Positions 55,172 to 64,000 of a stretch of DNA of 64,000 bases are shown here, piece after piece. The notes under the pieces are model-generated. The model had not been told where the DNA came from and searched no databases. It saw only the letters and a program-made list of their open reading frames with translations. Where the stretch lies: positions 62,001-126,000 of the forward strand of contig JAUJEB010000007.1 of the NCBI GenBank assembly GCA_030442055.1, read 5' to 3'. Numbering within the stretch: position 1 is the stretch's first letter; each line of letters starts with the position of its first letter. Source of the DNA: Agaribacillus aureus. Lineage in GTDB: Bacteria; Bacteroidota; Bacteroidia; Cytophagales; Cyclobacteriaceae. A program made the position numbers and the translations under genes.

Positions 55172-56289
55172 TAGCTATTATTATTTTTGAACTTCTCATA
55201 ACACTGATTGACAAAGGAGGTATACTCTGCCACAAATCTTTCGGTAGAAAATCTTTCCGCATTTTTTCTTATCTCCTCGGGATCAAAATTGTCTTGTGTG
55301 GATTCAAATTTTAGCACGGCTTTCTTTAGGTTTTGGTTATCTTGCTTATGAAAGAAAACACCTGTGCGATCATTTAAAATGGTCTCAGTGCTTCCGCCTT
55401 TTCCAAATGCTATCACGGGTGTGCCACAAGCCTGAGCTTCCAGGGGGACAATGCCAAAGTCTTCCTCCGCAGCGAAAATGAAGGCTCTTGCCTTCTGCAT
55501 ATATTCTTTTAGTTTTTCAAAGGGTTGATAACCTAATAATTCAATGTTCTTGCCAGCTTTTGATTTTATCTTTTTATAGTCCGGACCATCGCCAATCACT
55601 AATAATCTTTTATCTGGTAGGCGACTAAATGTTTCTACAATAAGATCAATTTTTTTGTAAGGAACCATGCGGGAGGCGGTAAGATAATAGTCTTCCTTGG
55701 TAGGATTCATGTCAAATTGGTCAACCGCAACCGGTGGATAAATTACCTTTGCCTCCCTGTTATAAATTTTTTTAATTCGCTTAGCGATATAGCCGGAATT
55801 TGCTATAAAGTGATCGACCCGGTTTGAGGAGATATAATCCCAGGTTCTGATGTAATGTAATACCATTTTGACAATAAAGGCTTTCAAGCCTTTTTCCAGC
55901 TTTGCCTCTTTTAGATACTGAAAATACAGGTCCCAGGCATAACGAATTGGGGAATGGCAATAACAAATATGTAATTGGTTGTGATGTGTAAGCACATTTT
56001 TTGCTGCGGCATATGAAGAGCTCAGTATTAAATCATATTCCCGGAGATCAAATTGTTCTATTGCCAAAGGGAACAACGGCAAATAGTTTCGATATTTCTT
56101 TTTCCCCAAAGGTAATCGCTGGATGAAAGACGTGTTTACTTCCATGTCACTCCCTATTTTTTCAATAGGGAATTTCTGATCGTTAACCAATGTAAAAATG
56201 GGTGAAGGATAAGTTTGATAGATCGACTTAAGTACCCACTCGGCACCTCCAAAGACTGTTAGCCACTCGTGTATTATTGCTGATTTCAA
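55171..56289 (-). CDS. Glycosyltransferase family 4
   Basis: A 372-residue GT-B glycosyltransferase. N-terminal IIHEWLTVFGGAEWVLKSIY is typical of the mannosyl/rhamnosyl WbaZ-like branch. The nucleotide-sugar site has the EX7E motif (AAEEDFGIVPLEAQACGTPV). The start appears to be TTG 56289, overlapping the previous stop as TTGA. Last full gene of the leftward polysaccharide operon. Donor and acceptor sugars are unknown. Confidence 0.9.
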   Translation of the reverse strand: MKSAIIHEWLTVFGGAEWVLKSIYQTYPSPIFTLVNDQKFPIEKIGSDMEVNTSFIQRLPLGKKKYRNYLPLFPLAIEQFDLREYDLILSSSYAAAKNVLTHHNQLHICYCHSPIRYAWDLYFQYLKEAKLEKGLKAFIVKMVLHYIRTWDYISSNRVDHFIANSGYIAKRIKKIYNREAKVIYPPVAVDQFDMNPTKEDYYLTASRMVPYKKIDLIVETFSRLPDKRLLVIGDGPDYKKIKSKAGKNIELLGYQPFEKLKEYMQKARAFIFAAEEDFGIVPLEAQACGTPVIAFGKGGSTETILNDRTGVFFHKQDNQNLKKAVLKFESTQDNFDPEEIRKNAERFSTERFVAEYTSFVNQCYEKFKNNNS

Positions 56290-57530
56290 AAGCTTAATTT
56301 TTTGGGGGGGTTAGTTACTCCATAATAAAACAATAATGTACTAAAAAATGCAAAAAATACCGCGCCTCGCTGTCTGGATAGATAAGATTCAATAAGGAAT
56401 ATACAAAGTATAATAACCATAAAAGCTATAAATAGGTAATTTTGATTTTTATATGAAATTTTGATGGTGAGAAACAGTACAAGGCAGAAAATCAAAAGCC
56501 CTATTATACCATGACGGATCGCTTCACTTAAATATTCATTGTGTGCATTATAAGTTTTTTCCATGCCCTGAACAAAGTTGTGATTTTTGTACTGCATCAG
56601 TAATTCATTTTTTTCATCTCCGGTGCCCACGCCCAAAATAGGATTTTCCCGAATAATATTTATGGCGGATTGCCACTTAATGACTCGATAATCAACACCG
56701 TGATCCCCTTCCCCCATTTCTTTTTTATTAATTTTTAAATTGTTTAAATCCAACCCAATTAAATCATCAAATTTCCATTTTAATATATAGGATTGTTGAT
56801 ACATTATAAAGAATGCCACCAAAAAGCTTACCATTATACCAATTGGAATTAATATTTTTTTACTTTTTAGCAATTGAAAAATGAAATAAAAAACAATCAT
56901 CACAAAAAATAAAAAAAGAGTCATTCTTGAAGGGAATATAAATAGGTAAAATCCTAACAGCAGAAAAAATAATAGTAGAAGAGGAATTTGGAAGTTTTTG
57001 CGTAAATAGAATAAAAAAACAAGCGCTGCCAACACGTAGGAGGAGAAATAAATCGGATCAATCTTTAATATTCGCAACGAAAAATGTACTACATTAAATA
57101 GTCCTTTTTCAGGTGTGTAAATGTAAAAGTGAGCGATGACCAAAATACCAGCCAGTAATACTCCAATGATGAAGCTTCTAAGTGCATTGTTAAGAAGTTG
57201 GCTATCAATTTTCACATTCGCCAATAAAATTGGGAATACGATGATCACCAATTTTTTTTCAAGACCACCAAATGCGGTGTCCAGTCCCTCTGAATAAAAG
57301 CATCCTATAACTTGTAATAAAAAATACCCACCCCAGGCCAATACCAAAAACCGGGCATGTTCTGACTGTAATATTGACTTCCAACCCTTGTTAGTTATCC
57401 AAATTACAGCAAGCAATAAAGTAAGTATATTAGTGACCTTCATAGAGAAAGGCAAGGCAAAGCAATACAATGGAATTAATAGTTGGTAGGCCTTATTAAT
57501 GGCGGTGGAACTAATGGAAAAGATTTGCAT
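56286..57530 (-). CDS. O-antigen ligase/polymerase family membrane protein
   Basis: A 414-residue protein with 10 to 12 membrane helices and the Wzy_C/WaaL loop near residue 290-330 (NPILGVGTGDEKNELL, YNAHNEYLSEAIRHGIIG). Such proteins polymerise repeat units or ligate glycans to lipid A or surface proteins. Its ATG overlaps the flippase stop by one base. As another polymerase-like protein is encoded at 59642-60970, this one may be the ligase. Confidence 0.87.
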   Translation of the reverse strand: MQIFSISSTAINKAYQLLIPLYCFALPFSMKVTNILTLLLAVIWITNKGWKSILQSEHARFLVLAWGGYFLLQVIGCFYSEGLDTAFGGLEKKLVIIVFPILLANVKIDSQLLNNALRSFIIGVLLAGILVIAHFYIYTPEKGLFNVVHFSLRILKIDPIYFSSYVLAALVFLFYLRKNFQIPLLLLFFLLLGFYLFIFPSRMTLFLFFVMIVFYFIFQLLKSKKILIPIGIMVSFLVAFFIMYQQSYILKWKFDDLIGLDLNNLKINKKEMGEGDHGVDYRVIKWQSAINIIRENPILGVGTGDEKNELLMQYKNHNFVQGMEKTYNAHNEYLSEAIRHGIIGLLIFCLVLFLTIKISYKNQNYLFIAFMVIILCIFLIESYLSRQRGAVFFAFFSTLLFYYGVTNPPKKLSF

Positions 57531-58819
57531 TAAATGTATTGTATGCCTTTTAGCACCAAAAATATTGAAATAATCACTCGGATCGCAACTTTTGAATTCC
57601 TGAAATTAAAATTTCTGCTTTTATGAAATAAATGGTACTGAGATTCTACCGCAAAATACATAAATAAAATATGAATTCTAATTAGTGCCTCCAGATCTAT
57701 CGTAAAAATATGTGACCAGAGTGTCATTGCCAAAATCATCAACACTAACAGGACCAGCAGATATTTATTCATCTGCCTAGCCAGGTTTTCGCGGTAACAG
57801 ATATTTTCATTTAAAGCCATAGCGACCCAAAAAGGCATTTGAAAGGCGAGAGAGAAATAAATATCTTTTGAATTGATATAGGTGGTTTTCAGTAGCACAA
57901 GGTAGTTCATGGCAAGGTGAGGAAGGATGAAATAGCTTATAATACCTAATAATAATAATGCAGCTATAAAAGCAGCAAAATATTTGTCCAGTGTTTTTGG
58001 ATTAGAGGTATAGATGTTTTTAAAGAAAGCAATGTTAGCAACCTGATGAATAATTACGACGATGGCTGCAAGTCTGAAATAAATGGCATACACCGCCACA
58101 TCTTCTAAAGAAAGGAAAAATTCAACCAACACGCGACCGGATGTTGTTAGCGCTATGATAATGAATGATGATAATATTGTTGGCCAGCCGAATGCCGTTA
58201 ATGTCAGATAATCATTCCTTAGTTTTTGCCATGGAACCAGTCGGTAATGTTTGACATTGCCTATGAGAAGGATGAATCCATATACGCCGAAAAATATAAT
58301 TAAGTAAACTTCCTGGTAGGGCTGAGCTGATAAGAAAAAATATAAAACCATTAAATTAATGGTAATAAACAATCCACTATCCAATACAACAGCCTTGGTT
58401 ATTGACTTCTCGGATTTGCATATGACAGATTGTAACATTTGGATAGCTAATATTCCTGCCACCAGGATAGACAGGAACAATGAAAAGTTTATAAAATTCA
58501 TTTTATAAACTAAAAAGCAAGTCAATACCAAAAGCCAGATAAAAAGAGTGTGTATATAGAAGGTTAAGTCAAAATCGGAGGTCTTCTTTTTAAGTTTAAA
58601 ATATGGATAGGAGGCATTCATGCCAGCGTTTAGAAAAACTGCCAGTACAGCCCCCAGAGATAGCGCATATTCCAATTTTCCATAGGCAACTTTGGAGACA
58701 ATATTTGAAAATAAAAGTGGTGCTGAAAAAACTGATAGTTTTGCAATTCCAAAAACGACCAGAAAGCCCAGGAATTTTGGGTTTAGTAATTTGGATAATA
58801 ATCTATTAATGATTGTCAA
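57530..58819 (-). CDS. Wzx-like polysaccharide flippase
   Basis: A 429-residue protein with about 12 membrane helices and the polysaccharide-synthase/MOP-flippase pattern (KFLGFLVVFGIAKLSVFSAP, NIVSKVAYGKLEYALSLGAV). It moves lipid-linked repeat units across the inner membrane. The start appears to be TTG 58819, as no ATG occurs before residue 67. Within the leftward operon. Confidence 0.82.
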   Translation of the reverse strand: MTIINRLLSKLLNPKFLGFLVVFGIAKLSVFSAPLLFSNIVSKVAYGKLEYALSLGAVLAVFLNAGMNASYPYFKLKKKTSDFDLTFYIHTLFIWLLVLTCFLVYKMNFINFSLFLSILVAGILAIQMLQSVICKSEKSITKAVVLDSGLFITINLMVLYFFLSAQPYQEVYLIIFFGVYGFILLIGNVKHYRLVPWQKLRNDYLTLTAFGWPTILSSFIIIALTTSGRVLVEFFLSLEDVAVYAIYFRLAAIVVIIHQVANIAFFKNIYTSNPKTLDKYFAAFIAALLLLGIISYFILPHLAMNYLVLLKTTYINSKDIYFSLAFQMPFWVAMALNENICYRENLARQMNKYLLVLLVLMILAMTLWSHIFTIDLEALIRIHILFMYFAVESQYHLFHKSRNFNFRNSKVAIRVIISIFLVLKGIQYI

Positions 58820-58850
58820 TCGATCTTTGTTTAAATGATCTATACCTTCA

Positions 58851-59597
58851 TTATAGATCTATCTTTTTTTCGTATACCTGTTCAATCAGGTTTTCAACCT
58901 CCACCTTGATCAACTTTTCCCTTGCGGTATTAGCATCCGATTCTAAATATCGTAAAGGTTGCGAAACATACATTCCTTTGTGGAGAAGAGACTTTGATAC
59001 GGAAGAATTACTTCCAATGGTAATACTGTCGGCTACTTTGACCCCAAGGTTGAAAACACATTTCGAGCCGACATAAACATTATTTCCAATAATAATTTCA
59101 CCATCTACACGAAATCTTCCGGGGCCATTTGCTTCATGAAAATAACCATGCGTCCATAACTGAGAAGACAATCCGGCGATTATTGAATAGTTACCTATAC
59201 GTATAGACCTTGTGCAGTCTATTACATGTGACGCTGTTATTTTAGTCATGGCTCCCAAGTATAGTAAGGAAATTCCGTAAGTGATGGGAGTTGGTGACCT
59301 CTTGATCAAGTTTCGATTGCCAATTTCAGATTTTGATTTCATGAGTATCCTGATTGGTCCTACACACACGTTCATGTGTCCAATTTTACCGGAGTCTCTA
59401 ATCAATAATTTTTGACATCTAAAAAAATTAAAATGCCCTATTGACACATTTTTGTCGAGATAAAGCCTTTCTGTCAACAAAATTGAAAAACCAATTTTTA
59501 CGCTCTTATGCACTTTGTCCCCTAGTATTATGAGCATGCAGACTGCCAACCTGGAAGGTAAAATAAAACAAATCAAAGCCCTTACTACTTTTTTCAT
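58851..59597 (-). CDS. Left-handed beta-helix acyltransferase
   Basis: A 248-residue protein with hexapeptide repeats in the C-terminal half (SIRIGNYSIIAGLSSQLWTH, GEIIIGNNVYVGSKCVFNLG, DSITIGSNSSVSKSLL), ending in a short charged tail. The catalytic-type His is in the WTHGYFHE segment. It probably O-acetylates a sugar of the surface polysaccharide. The N-terminus has a hydrophobic stretch (about 8-28). Confidence 0.83.
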   Translation of the reverse strand: MKKVVRALICFILPSRLAVCMLIILGDKVHKSVKIGFSILLTERLYLDKNVSIGHFNFFRCQKLLIRDSGKIGHMNVCVGPIRILMKSKSEIGNRNLIKRSPTPITYGISLLYLGAMTKITASHVIDCTRSIRIGNYSIIAGLSSQLWTHGYFHEANGPGRFRVDGEIIIGNNVYVGSKCVFNLGVKVADSITIGSNSSVSKSLLHKGMYVSQPLRYLESDANTAREKLIKVEVENLIEQVYEKKIDL

Positions 59598-59641
59598 GGA
59601 CTAGTAAAATAATTGATCGGTCTATGACGATTGTACAATTA

Positions 59642-60970
59642 CTAAGATATTATTTTTAAAACAATATTTTTATTTCCGACACTATTCAAGATGATTTTTT
59701 TCATGGATAGCGTATAAATAAATATAAAAACTACAAAAGAGGTAATTAAATAAATGCCTTTCGCTCCATTTATAAAATTGAATACAGGGATAAAAAAGTC
59801 GATGATTAAGAAATAAAAATAAAGAGGTGTGTATTCATGGTGGCCTTGTTTGGAAAGCTTAAATATTCTCATTTGTAAAAACCCAAAGAGCAAAACAAAT
59901 AAAAGAGTACCCCATTCAAAATCGACATAGAGCGGTCCAAAAAATGAAGTATAGACCCCATTTCTTGGCTGAATAGTAGAATAATATCCTATATTGGGAT
60001 CAAGTCCAAACACCTGGGCGAATAGCTTATGATAGGCTATGAAAGTATAGCTGCCAAGGCTGTGGTCATTGTCAAAGTTGTCAAATAGATAAAAGAACTC
60101 TAATATGCCATGCGTATAATACTGAGCAACATTAAAATATGATAAGTATAGATATTTTTCGATTCTGTTTTTTGAATTTAGTAAAGCATCAGCCATATTA
60201 TCAGTAGGCTCGAGGGTAAAATTAACGGAAGAGCGATAGAGTATGTGTTTGTAGACCTCATCCTCCCCGGTGAATTCGACGGTTCGGCGAACGTATATAT
60301 GTGTGGAAAACAGCAAAAATATAAATGCAATCCCAGCGATAAATACAATCCTTTTTGGGGAAATTCTGATTTTCCTGAAATAAATTGCATACATGCAAAA
60401 CATCATAACAATTACAAATACCCCGGATCTGGATCCCAGTAGCAGGATATCCAAGGTAGGAGCAAAGAATAATAACAGGGCAATAAACCTCCAAATGAAG
60501 GATTTCTTCATTTTAAACTGATAATAAATGAAGATGGGTAAAAAGCCAAATGAACTTAATATTGCTGAAATAACAGATAACATCCCGTAGCCACTTTCCT
60601 CCATTGAAACTCTATTATCCATAGCCCCCTGTGAAAAAGAGATTCCTCTTAACAAAAATACTTCCAATAATCTTATTGCCGTTCCCATGATGGCCAGGGC
60701 CACAACAATATAGAAAAGCTTGGTAACCTGTTGTTTTTGTATTTCAGCATCGTTTTTCCTGACTGCTCGAAACAAATAAAAGTTTTTGCCGATAGCAAAA
60801 CCGAGCCACAAGGCAATGTAGCTGAGTATTAAAAATAATATAGCATCGTTGTTGACAGGAATGGTTGTTTGCAGGGGGGCCATAACAAACAATAACAACC
60901 ATACCAAGATACCATATACAGATATTTTGAGGGGAGAAAAACTGCTATGAAACAGCGGGTTGCTATGCAT
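59642..60970 (-). CDS. Oligosaccharide repeat-unit polymerase (Wzy-like)
   Basis: A 442-residue protein with about 12 membrane helices and the loop typical of EpsG/Wzy-type polymerases (GSRSGVFVIVMMFCMYAIYF, SLGSYTFIAYHKLFAQVFGL, NGVYTSFFGPLYVDFEWGTL). The start ATG 60970 overlaps the preceding gene by 8 bp; the longer frame to 61027 lies inside that gene. Likely polymerises the repeat unit carried by the flippase. Confidence 0.82.
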   Translation of the reverse strand: MHSNPLFHSSFSPLKISVYGILVWLLLFVMAPLQTTIPVNNDAILFLILSYIALWLGFAIGKNFYLFRAVRKNDAEIQKQQVTKLFYIVVALAIMGTAIRLLEVFLLRGISFSQGAMDNRVSMEESGYGMLSVISAILSSFGFLPIFIYYQFKMKKSFIWRFIALLLFFAPTLDILLLGSRSGVFVIVMMFCMYAIYFRKIRISPKRIVFIAGIAFIFLLFSTHIYVRRTVEFTGEDEVYKHILYRSSVNFTLEPTDNMADALLNSKNRIEKYLYLSYFNVAQYYTHGILEFFYLFDNFDNDHSLGSYTFIAYHKLFAQVFGLDPNIGYYSTIQPRNGVYTSFFGPLYVDFEWGTLLFVLLFGFLQMRIFKLSKQGHHEYTPLYFYFLIIDFFIPVFNFINGAKGIYLITSFVVFIFIYTLSMKKIILNSVGNKNIVLKIIS

Positions 60971-62288
60971 AAACAGATTTTTTGATAATATCTTCAAAAG
61001 CTGAAATGCACTGTTCAATGTTATCATCCTGCAAACAGCTCTCTGCGGTAAAGGGATCAGAAATAATTCCCTGATAACTTGAAGCGTTTAATTTGTTCAG
61101 GAATTGGATCCTTTCGTCAATGCTTGCCTTTGGAAATTCATTGGACTGTATTTTTTGAATAACAAAGGGTAATTCTGAGAAATCATCCAGAAATAAGCAA
61201 TTGGGAGAGGAGTTATTTAAAGTGTTTTGCAAGGTGATTACCGGCTTATTTGATAATATGCTTTCAATAGCAATGGTACCGGTCACGGTGATTACCAAAT
61301 CGATCTTATCAAATACCTCTATCATGTCAACATTGTGTTGGATTGTAATAATTCGGTCGCACGATTTAACATAATCTATAAGATCATCACTTAATTCATA
61401 CTTGGATTTTGGGTTTGGTTTAATGTATAATATAGCGGAAGACGGGGTATTCTCAATTATTCTCCTGACCAGGTTTGTCTGATTTCTATACTTGTGCCCC
61501 CAAACATCCAGATTTGCTTCAGGCTGCATTTGCAGAGGATACAGAATTTTCATTCCCGTGTGATTTTCCAAATGTCCAACCGACGTGGCATCCCACGCTA
61601 ATATATTCTCATTTTTCTTTTTTTCAAGTCTGTATTTCTTTAACGGGTGAGGCGTGTTGTATTTGTCACCTTTATAATACGAGCTCAACTTTAAAAATGT
61701 ATCCTTAAAATTTTTAAGCCTGTTTGACTTGAACTTGTGCATGTAATCGGGCTTGGTTTTACGGTATACAATCTGATCAATTATCTCTTTGGCCCGCTCT
61801 TCCGGTAGTATTTCTCCAGATCCTTCGAACGGTGTGAGTGAATCAAATTCATAAAAAGAGAATCTACCGGCGGGATATCGTGAAGAAGAGGGATTTAAAT
61901 AGAGGATGCCCAAAGCCTTACAGTTTTTGACAGTTAGTAATTCGTGAAAAACGGTGGATTCTCCAAATACGAGATCTGGATTTATTTTTTTTAGAATCCT
62001 GTTAATTTCCTCGTCATAATAAAAGAAGTGGTCAATATTTCCATGTTCAAAAAAATTTAATTGCCTGTCAGCATCAATTATTTTTTGCATAGAGGCATCA
62101 ATTGGCTTTTGCTTATCTACACTATATTTTTTAGGATACTCAATAATGTGCAAATTGCTTTTATTTTTAGGTTGGAAGAAATCGTTTTGGATAATCCAAT
62201 GAATTTCATGACCATTTTTTTCCAGGTGGGTAGCTATAGCATCAAAAAAATAGGTTTTATAACGATTTTCTAAAAACAAGATTTTCAT
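60963..62288 (-). CDS. Capsule/surface-polysaccharide glycosyltransferase (GT-B, KpsS/CDP-glycerol-like)
   Basis: A 441-residue cytoplasmic protein. The C-terminal half shows the surface-carbohydrate transferase pattern: GMKILYPLQMQPEANLDVWG, ILYIKPNPKSKYELSD, DLVITVTGTIAIESILSNKP, then an acid-rich end. These motifs occur in capsule polysaccharide synthesis proteins and glycerol-phosphate transferases. The donor is unknown. It is the first intact gene of the leftward operon. Confidence 0.78.
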   Translation of the reverse strand: MKILFLENRYKTYFFDAIATHLEKNGHEIHWIIQNDFFQPKNKSNLHIIEYPKKYSVDKQKPIDASMQKIIDADRQLNFFEHGNIDHFFYYDEEINRILKKINPDLVFGESTVFHELLTVKNCKALGILYLNPSSSRYPAGRFSFYEFDSLTPFEGSGEILPEERAKEIIDQIVYRKTKPDYMHKFKSNRLKNFKDTFLKLSSYYKGDKYNTPHPLKKYRLEKKKNENILAWDATSVGHLENHTGMKILYPLQMQPEANLDVWGHKYRNQTNLVRRIIENTPSSAILYIKPNPKSKYELSDDLIDYVKSCDRIITIQHNVDMIEVFDKIDLVITVTGTIAIESILSNKPVITLQNTLNNSSPNCLFLDDFSELPFVIQKIQSNEFPKASIDERIQFLNKLNASSYQGIISDPFTAESCLQDDNIEQCISAFEDIIKKSVYA

Positions 62289-62328
62289 TAAATATTAATT
62301 AATAAGATCTCAATTTAATAAGGTGTCC

Positions 62329-62580
62329 TCAATATTTTTCCAGCGTATCTTTATCCCAAACCATCAAATTGGGCTGTAAACAGCAAACAATGCGCTGACG
62401 TAATTCGGTTCCGCATGTCTGGAAAAAGAGGCTGTTCATTTCCTCTATAAAACTGTGATCAACCTTTGAATATTTCAATTTCTTTGACCTGCCCATATAA
62501 TCTTCTACAGGGTTAATTGACCGTGTAATTTCACATCCTGGCAAAATTATTATATTTTGAATGACTATTGATTCAATTTT
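62329..62580 (-). pseudogene. Truncated gene fragment upstream of the polysaccharide operon
   Basis: The frame 62329-62580 is open, closed upstream by a TAA at 62581-62583, and has no ATG near its beginning (first possible start TTG 62544). The product (PGCEITRSINPVEDYMGRSK, SFIEEMNSLFFQTCGTELRQ) looks like a protein C-terminus with codon use like the neighbours. I did not recognise the family. Probably a 5'-truncated gene. Confidence 0.45.
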
Positions 62581-62583
62581 TTA

Positions 62584-63155
62584 CCTTTTAATTAAATGAT
62601 CTAATTATACACCTGACTGTGACACATGGTTTTCTAAGCGAGAACCAATTTGGGCATTTTTTTTGTAATGTAAAAATAACAATTCTTGCCTTTTAATGAA
62701 TTTTTAGTTTAAATAGTATCTTAATTTTTAGGGTTGTTCTATTGTATAATTGTAATTTTCGCAACAGTTAGGTGTCATAAGTGTCTTGAAATAGTGGAAG
62801 TATATCAGTTTGTAACTGCCTTGCGTTTGCCCGGTGAAATATTTGATTATTTTTTTATCCTGGAGCGTGTTGCAAAACCTTGGCAGTCAATTATAATTTG
62901 AGATGATATCTTGGGCTATAAAATAAGCCGCCCCAGGCTATTCTAACTTGGCAGGTAATACTGTGGCTCAATAATTTGAAAAGATGATACTCTGAATTTT
63001 TATAAGTATAACTCCTAAATCAACTTACACCGGTTGACAAGTAAACCCAATATCGAAGCGTATTTCATACCTGTTTTCGTGCACTTTGCCTTAGGTGGTA
63101 TAACCATATTCAGAAAATTTAGTAATTTCGTGCACTACATAAAATTTATCATAAC
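62584..63155. other. 572-bp AT-rich divergent intergenic region
   Basis: It separates the leftward polysaccharide operon from the Wzz-like gene. No coding frame was recognised. TAATTTCG at 63122-63129 is one base from the -7 consensus but lacks a -33. Promoters for both directions should be here but are not convincingly visible. Confidence 0.45.
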
Positions 63156-63995
63156 ATGTCGGGAGCTGTTCAAGAAGAAGAAATAAACTTACTCCAACTT
63201 CTTATTCACACCATAGTTTTTATTAAAAAGCGTCTTAAGATTATTGTGATTTCCATTTTAATTGGAATAGGTGGTGGTTGGTTATACAATTTCTTATCTC
63301 CACCGGTTTATGTGAGTAAAATGGTTGTCAGCATTGGGATCATTGATTATTCAAGCGGCGATGCAATTGTTAGTAATTTGAAGGAGTTGGTGAAGGAAAA
63401 AAATCATGAGGAGATCGCCCGGTTAATGAATACAAGCGTAGAGACTGTCCAGGCCTTGCGATCAGTTGAGATTAATAATATCTATAGACTTAAAGATGAT
63501 GAGAAGATCAAGTTTTTTCAAATTGTCTTAAGAATTAACGATACCCAGGCTTTACCTGAATTACAAAAGGGGGTATTACACTATTTAGAGGAAAATGATT
63601 ATATCAAAAGACATATTTCCCTTACTAAGAGGAACCTTGAGTCCCTTATAGCTTATCTTACGCAGGAAATTAATCAATTGGATAGTTTAAAAGATAAAAT
63701 TTCCGAGGGTAAAATGCTGGCAGATGGATCAAACAACACTTTATTGGTTGACCCGGCAGCGGTCTACGAGCAAATTGTACTTTTGGTTGAAAAGAAATTG
63801 AGATATGAGAGAGAATTGGCACTGGCTGCAAACTTTCAACTAGTACAACCCTTGACCCGATTTAAGAGGCCTGATAGTCCCAGGTTGAGCACCAACCTTT
63901 ACGTGGGAGCATTATGTGGAATCTTTTTGTTCGGGATAATAGTTGTTATTGAGAGAATAATTTTTTTTCTGAGGCAAAACCAGCACATAAGCTAA
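63156..63995 (+). CDS. Wzz-type chain-length determinant protein
   Basis: A 279-residue protein with membrane helices at about 28-50 (LKIIVISILIGIGGGWLYNF) and 248-268, and a helical periplasmic domain with a coiled coil (about 155-225). A Pro-rich segment (FKRPDSPRLS) precedes the last helix, as in Wzz proteins. It lacks a C-terminal tyrosine kinase domain. It regulates polysaccharide length or works with an exporter gene just outside the window. Complete, ending five bases before the window edge. Confidence 0.87.
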   Translation: MSGAVQEEEINLLQLLIHTIVFIKKRLKIIVISILIGIGGGWLYNFLSPPVYVSKMVVSIGIIDYSSGDAIVSNLKELVKEKNHEEIARLMNTSVETVQALRSVEINNIYRLKDDEKIKFFQIVLRINDTQALPELQKGVLHYLEENDYIKRHISLTKRNLESLIAYLTQEINQLDSLKDKISEGKMLADGSNNTLLVDPAAVYEQIVLLVEKKLRYERELALAANFQLVQPLTRFKRPDSPRLSTNLYVGALCGIFLFGIIVVIERIIFFLRQNQHIS

Positions 63996-64000
63996 TGTAA

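Noticed and set aside
62329-62544. Intact 71-residue gene starting at TTG 62544
   Set aside because: The frame reads as coding upstream of the TTG until a stop at 62581-62583, so a truncated gene fits better than a short gene starting at 62544.

Overview
The window reads as chromosome of a Bacteroidota bacterium, most likely order Cytophagales. The evidence is the gene content: gldD and gldE, a type IX secretion (T9SS) C-terminal sorting domain, the order mutY-ssb-gldE-gldD, HU / TPR protein / mS38-like micro-ORF / RNase G, a carbamoyl-phosphate synthase large subunit without its allosteric domain, an AccD without a zinc ribbon, and DUF4834. Several promoters fit the Bacteroidota pattern TTTG-N(17-23)-TAnnTTTG. 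Base composition is moderately AT-rich. No rRNA, tRNA, CRISPR array, IS element or prophage was recognised.

Layout. 1-9.9 kb: M61 peptidase (5' end outside the window), Dabb protein, a GAF/PAS sensor, a degenerate gap, nitrilase divergent from a Crp-family regulator, DinB protein, TerC-like transporter, Fur-family repressor. 10-17.8 kb: M14 peptidase, sensor histidine kinase, RecX, then DinB / ATP-grasp / LysE genes. 17.8-29.7 kb: MacB-like permease, a large T9SS cargo protein, lipoproteins, a membrane protein of unknown function and a TPR-cyclase protein. 29.8-38.7 kb: a leftward DNA-maintenance/gliding operon (mutY, ssb, gldE, gldD, recG) divergent from HU, a TPR protein, an mS38-like micro-ORF and rng. 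38.8-48.1 kb: acylphosphatase, deoC, a secreted nuclease-like protein, carB-DUF4834, accD-radical SAM, nqrF. 48.2-49.4 kb: a ureohydrolase homologue lacking metal ligands.

49.7-55.0 kb is the most notable accessory block: a compact rightward operon encoding a CotH-like/beta-helix membrane-anchored protein, a VTC-type tunnel-fold enzyme, a DUF4956 membrane protein and a CotH-type kinase. It converges on a leftward surface-polysaccharide locus (55.1-62.6 kb) with two glycosyltransferases, two polymerase/ligase-type membrane proteins, a Wzx-like flippase and an acyltransferase. A Wzz-like chain-length regulator starts rightward at 63.2 kb. I infer that the VTC/DUF4956/CotH block makes or attaches a phosphate-containing modification at the cell surface; this is not demonstrated.

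Several proteins keep a family fold but lose expected active-site residues: the cyclase, the ureohydrolase, the SNase-like protein and the CotH-like protein. Several genes start at TTG or GTG. The two fragments at the edges of the polysaccharide locus look like gene remnants.
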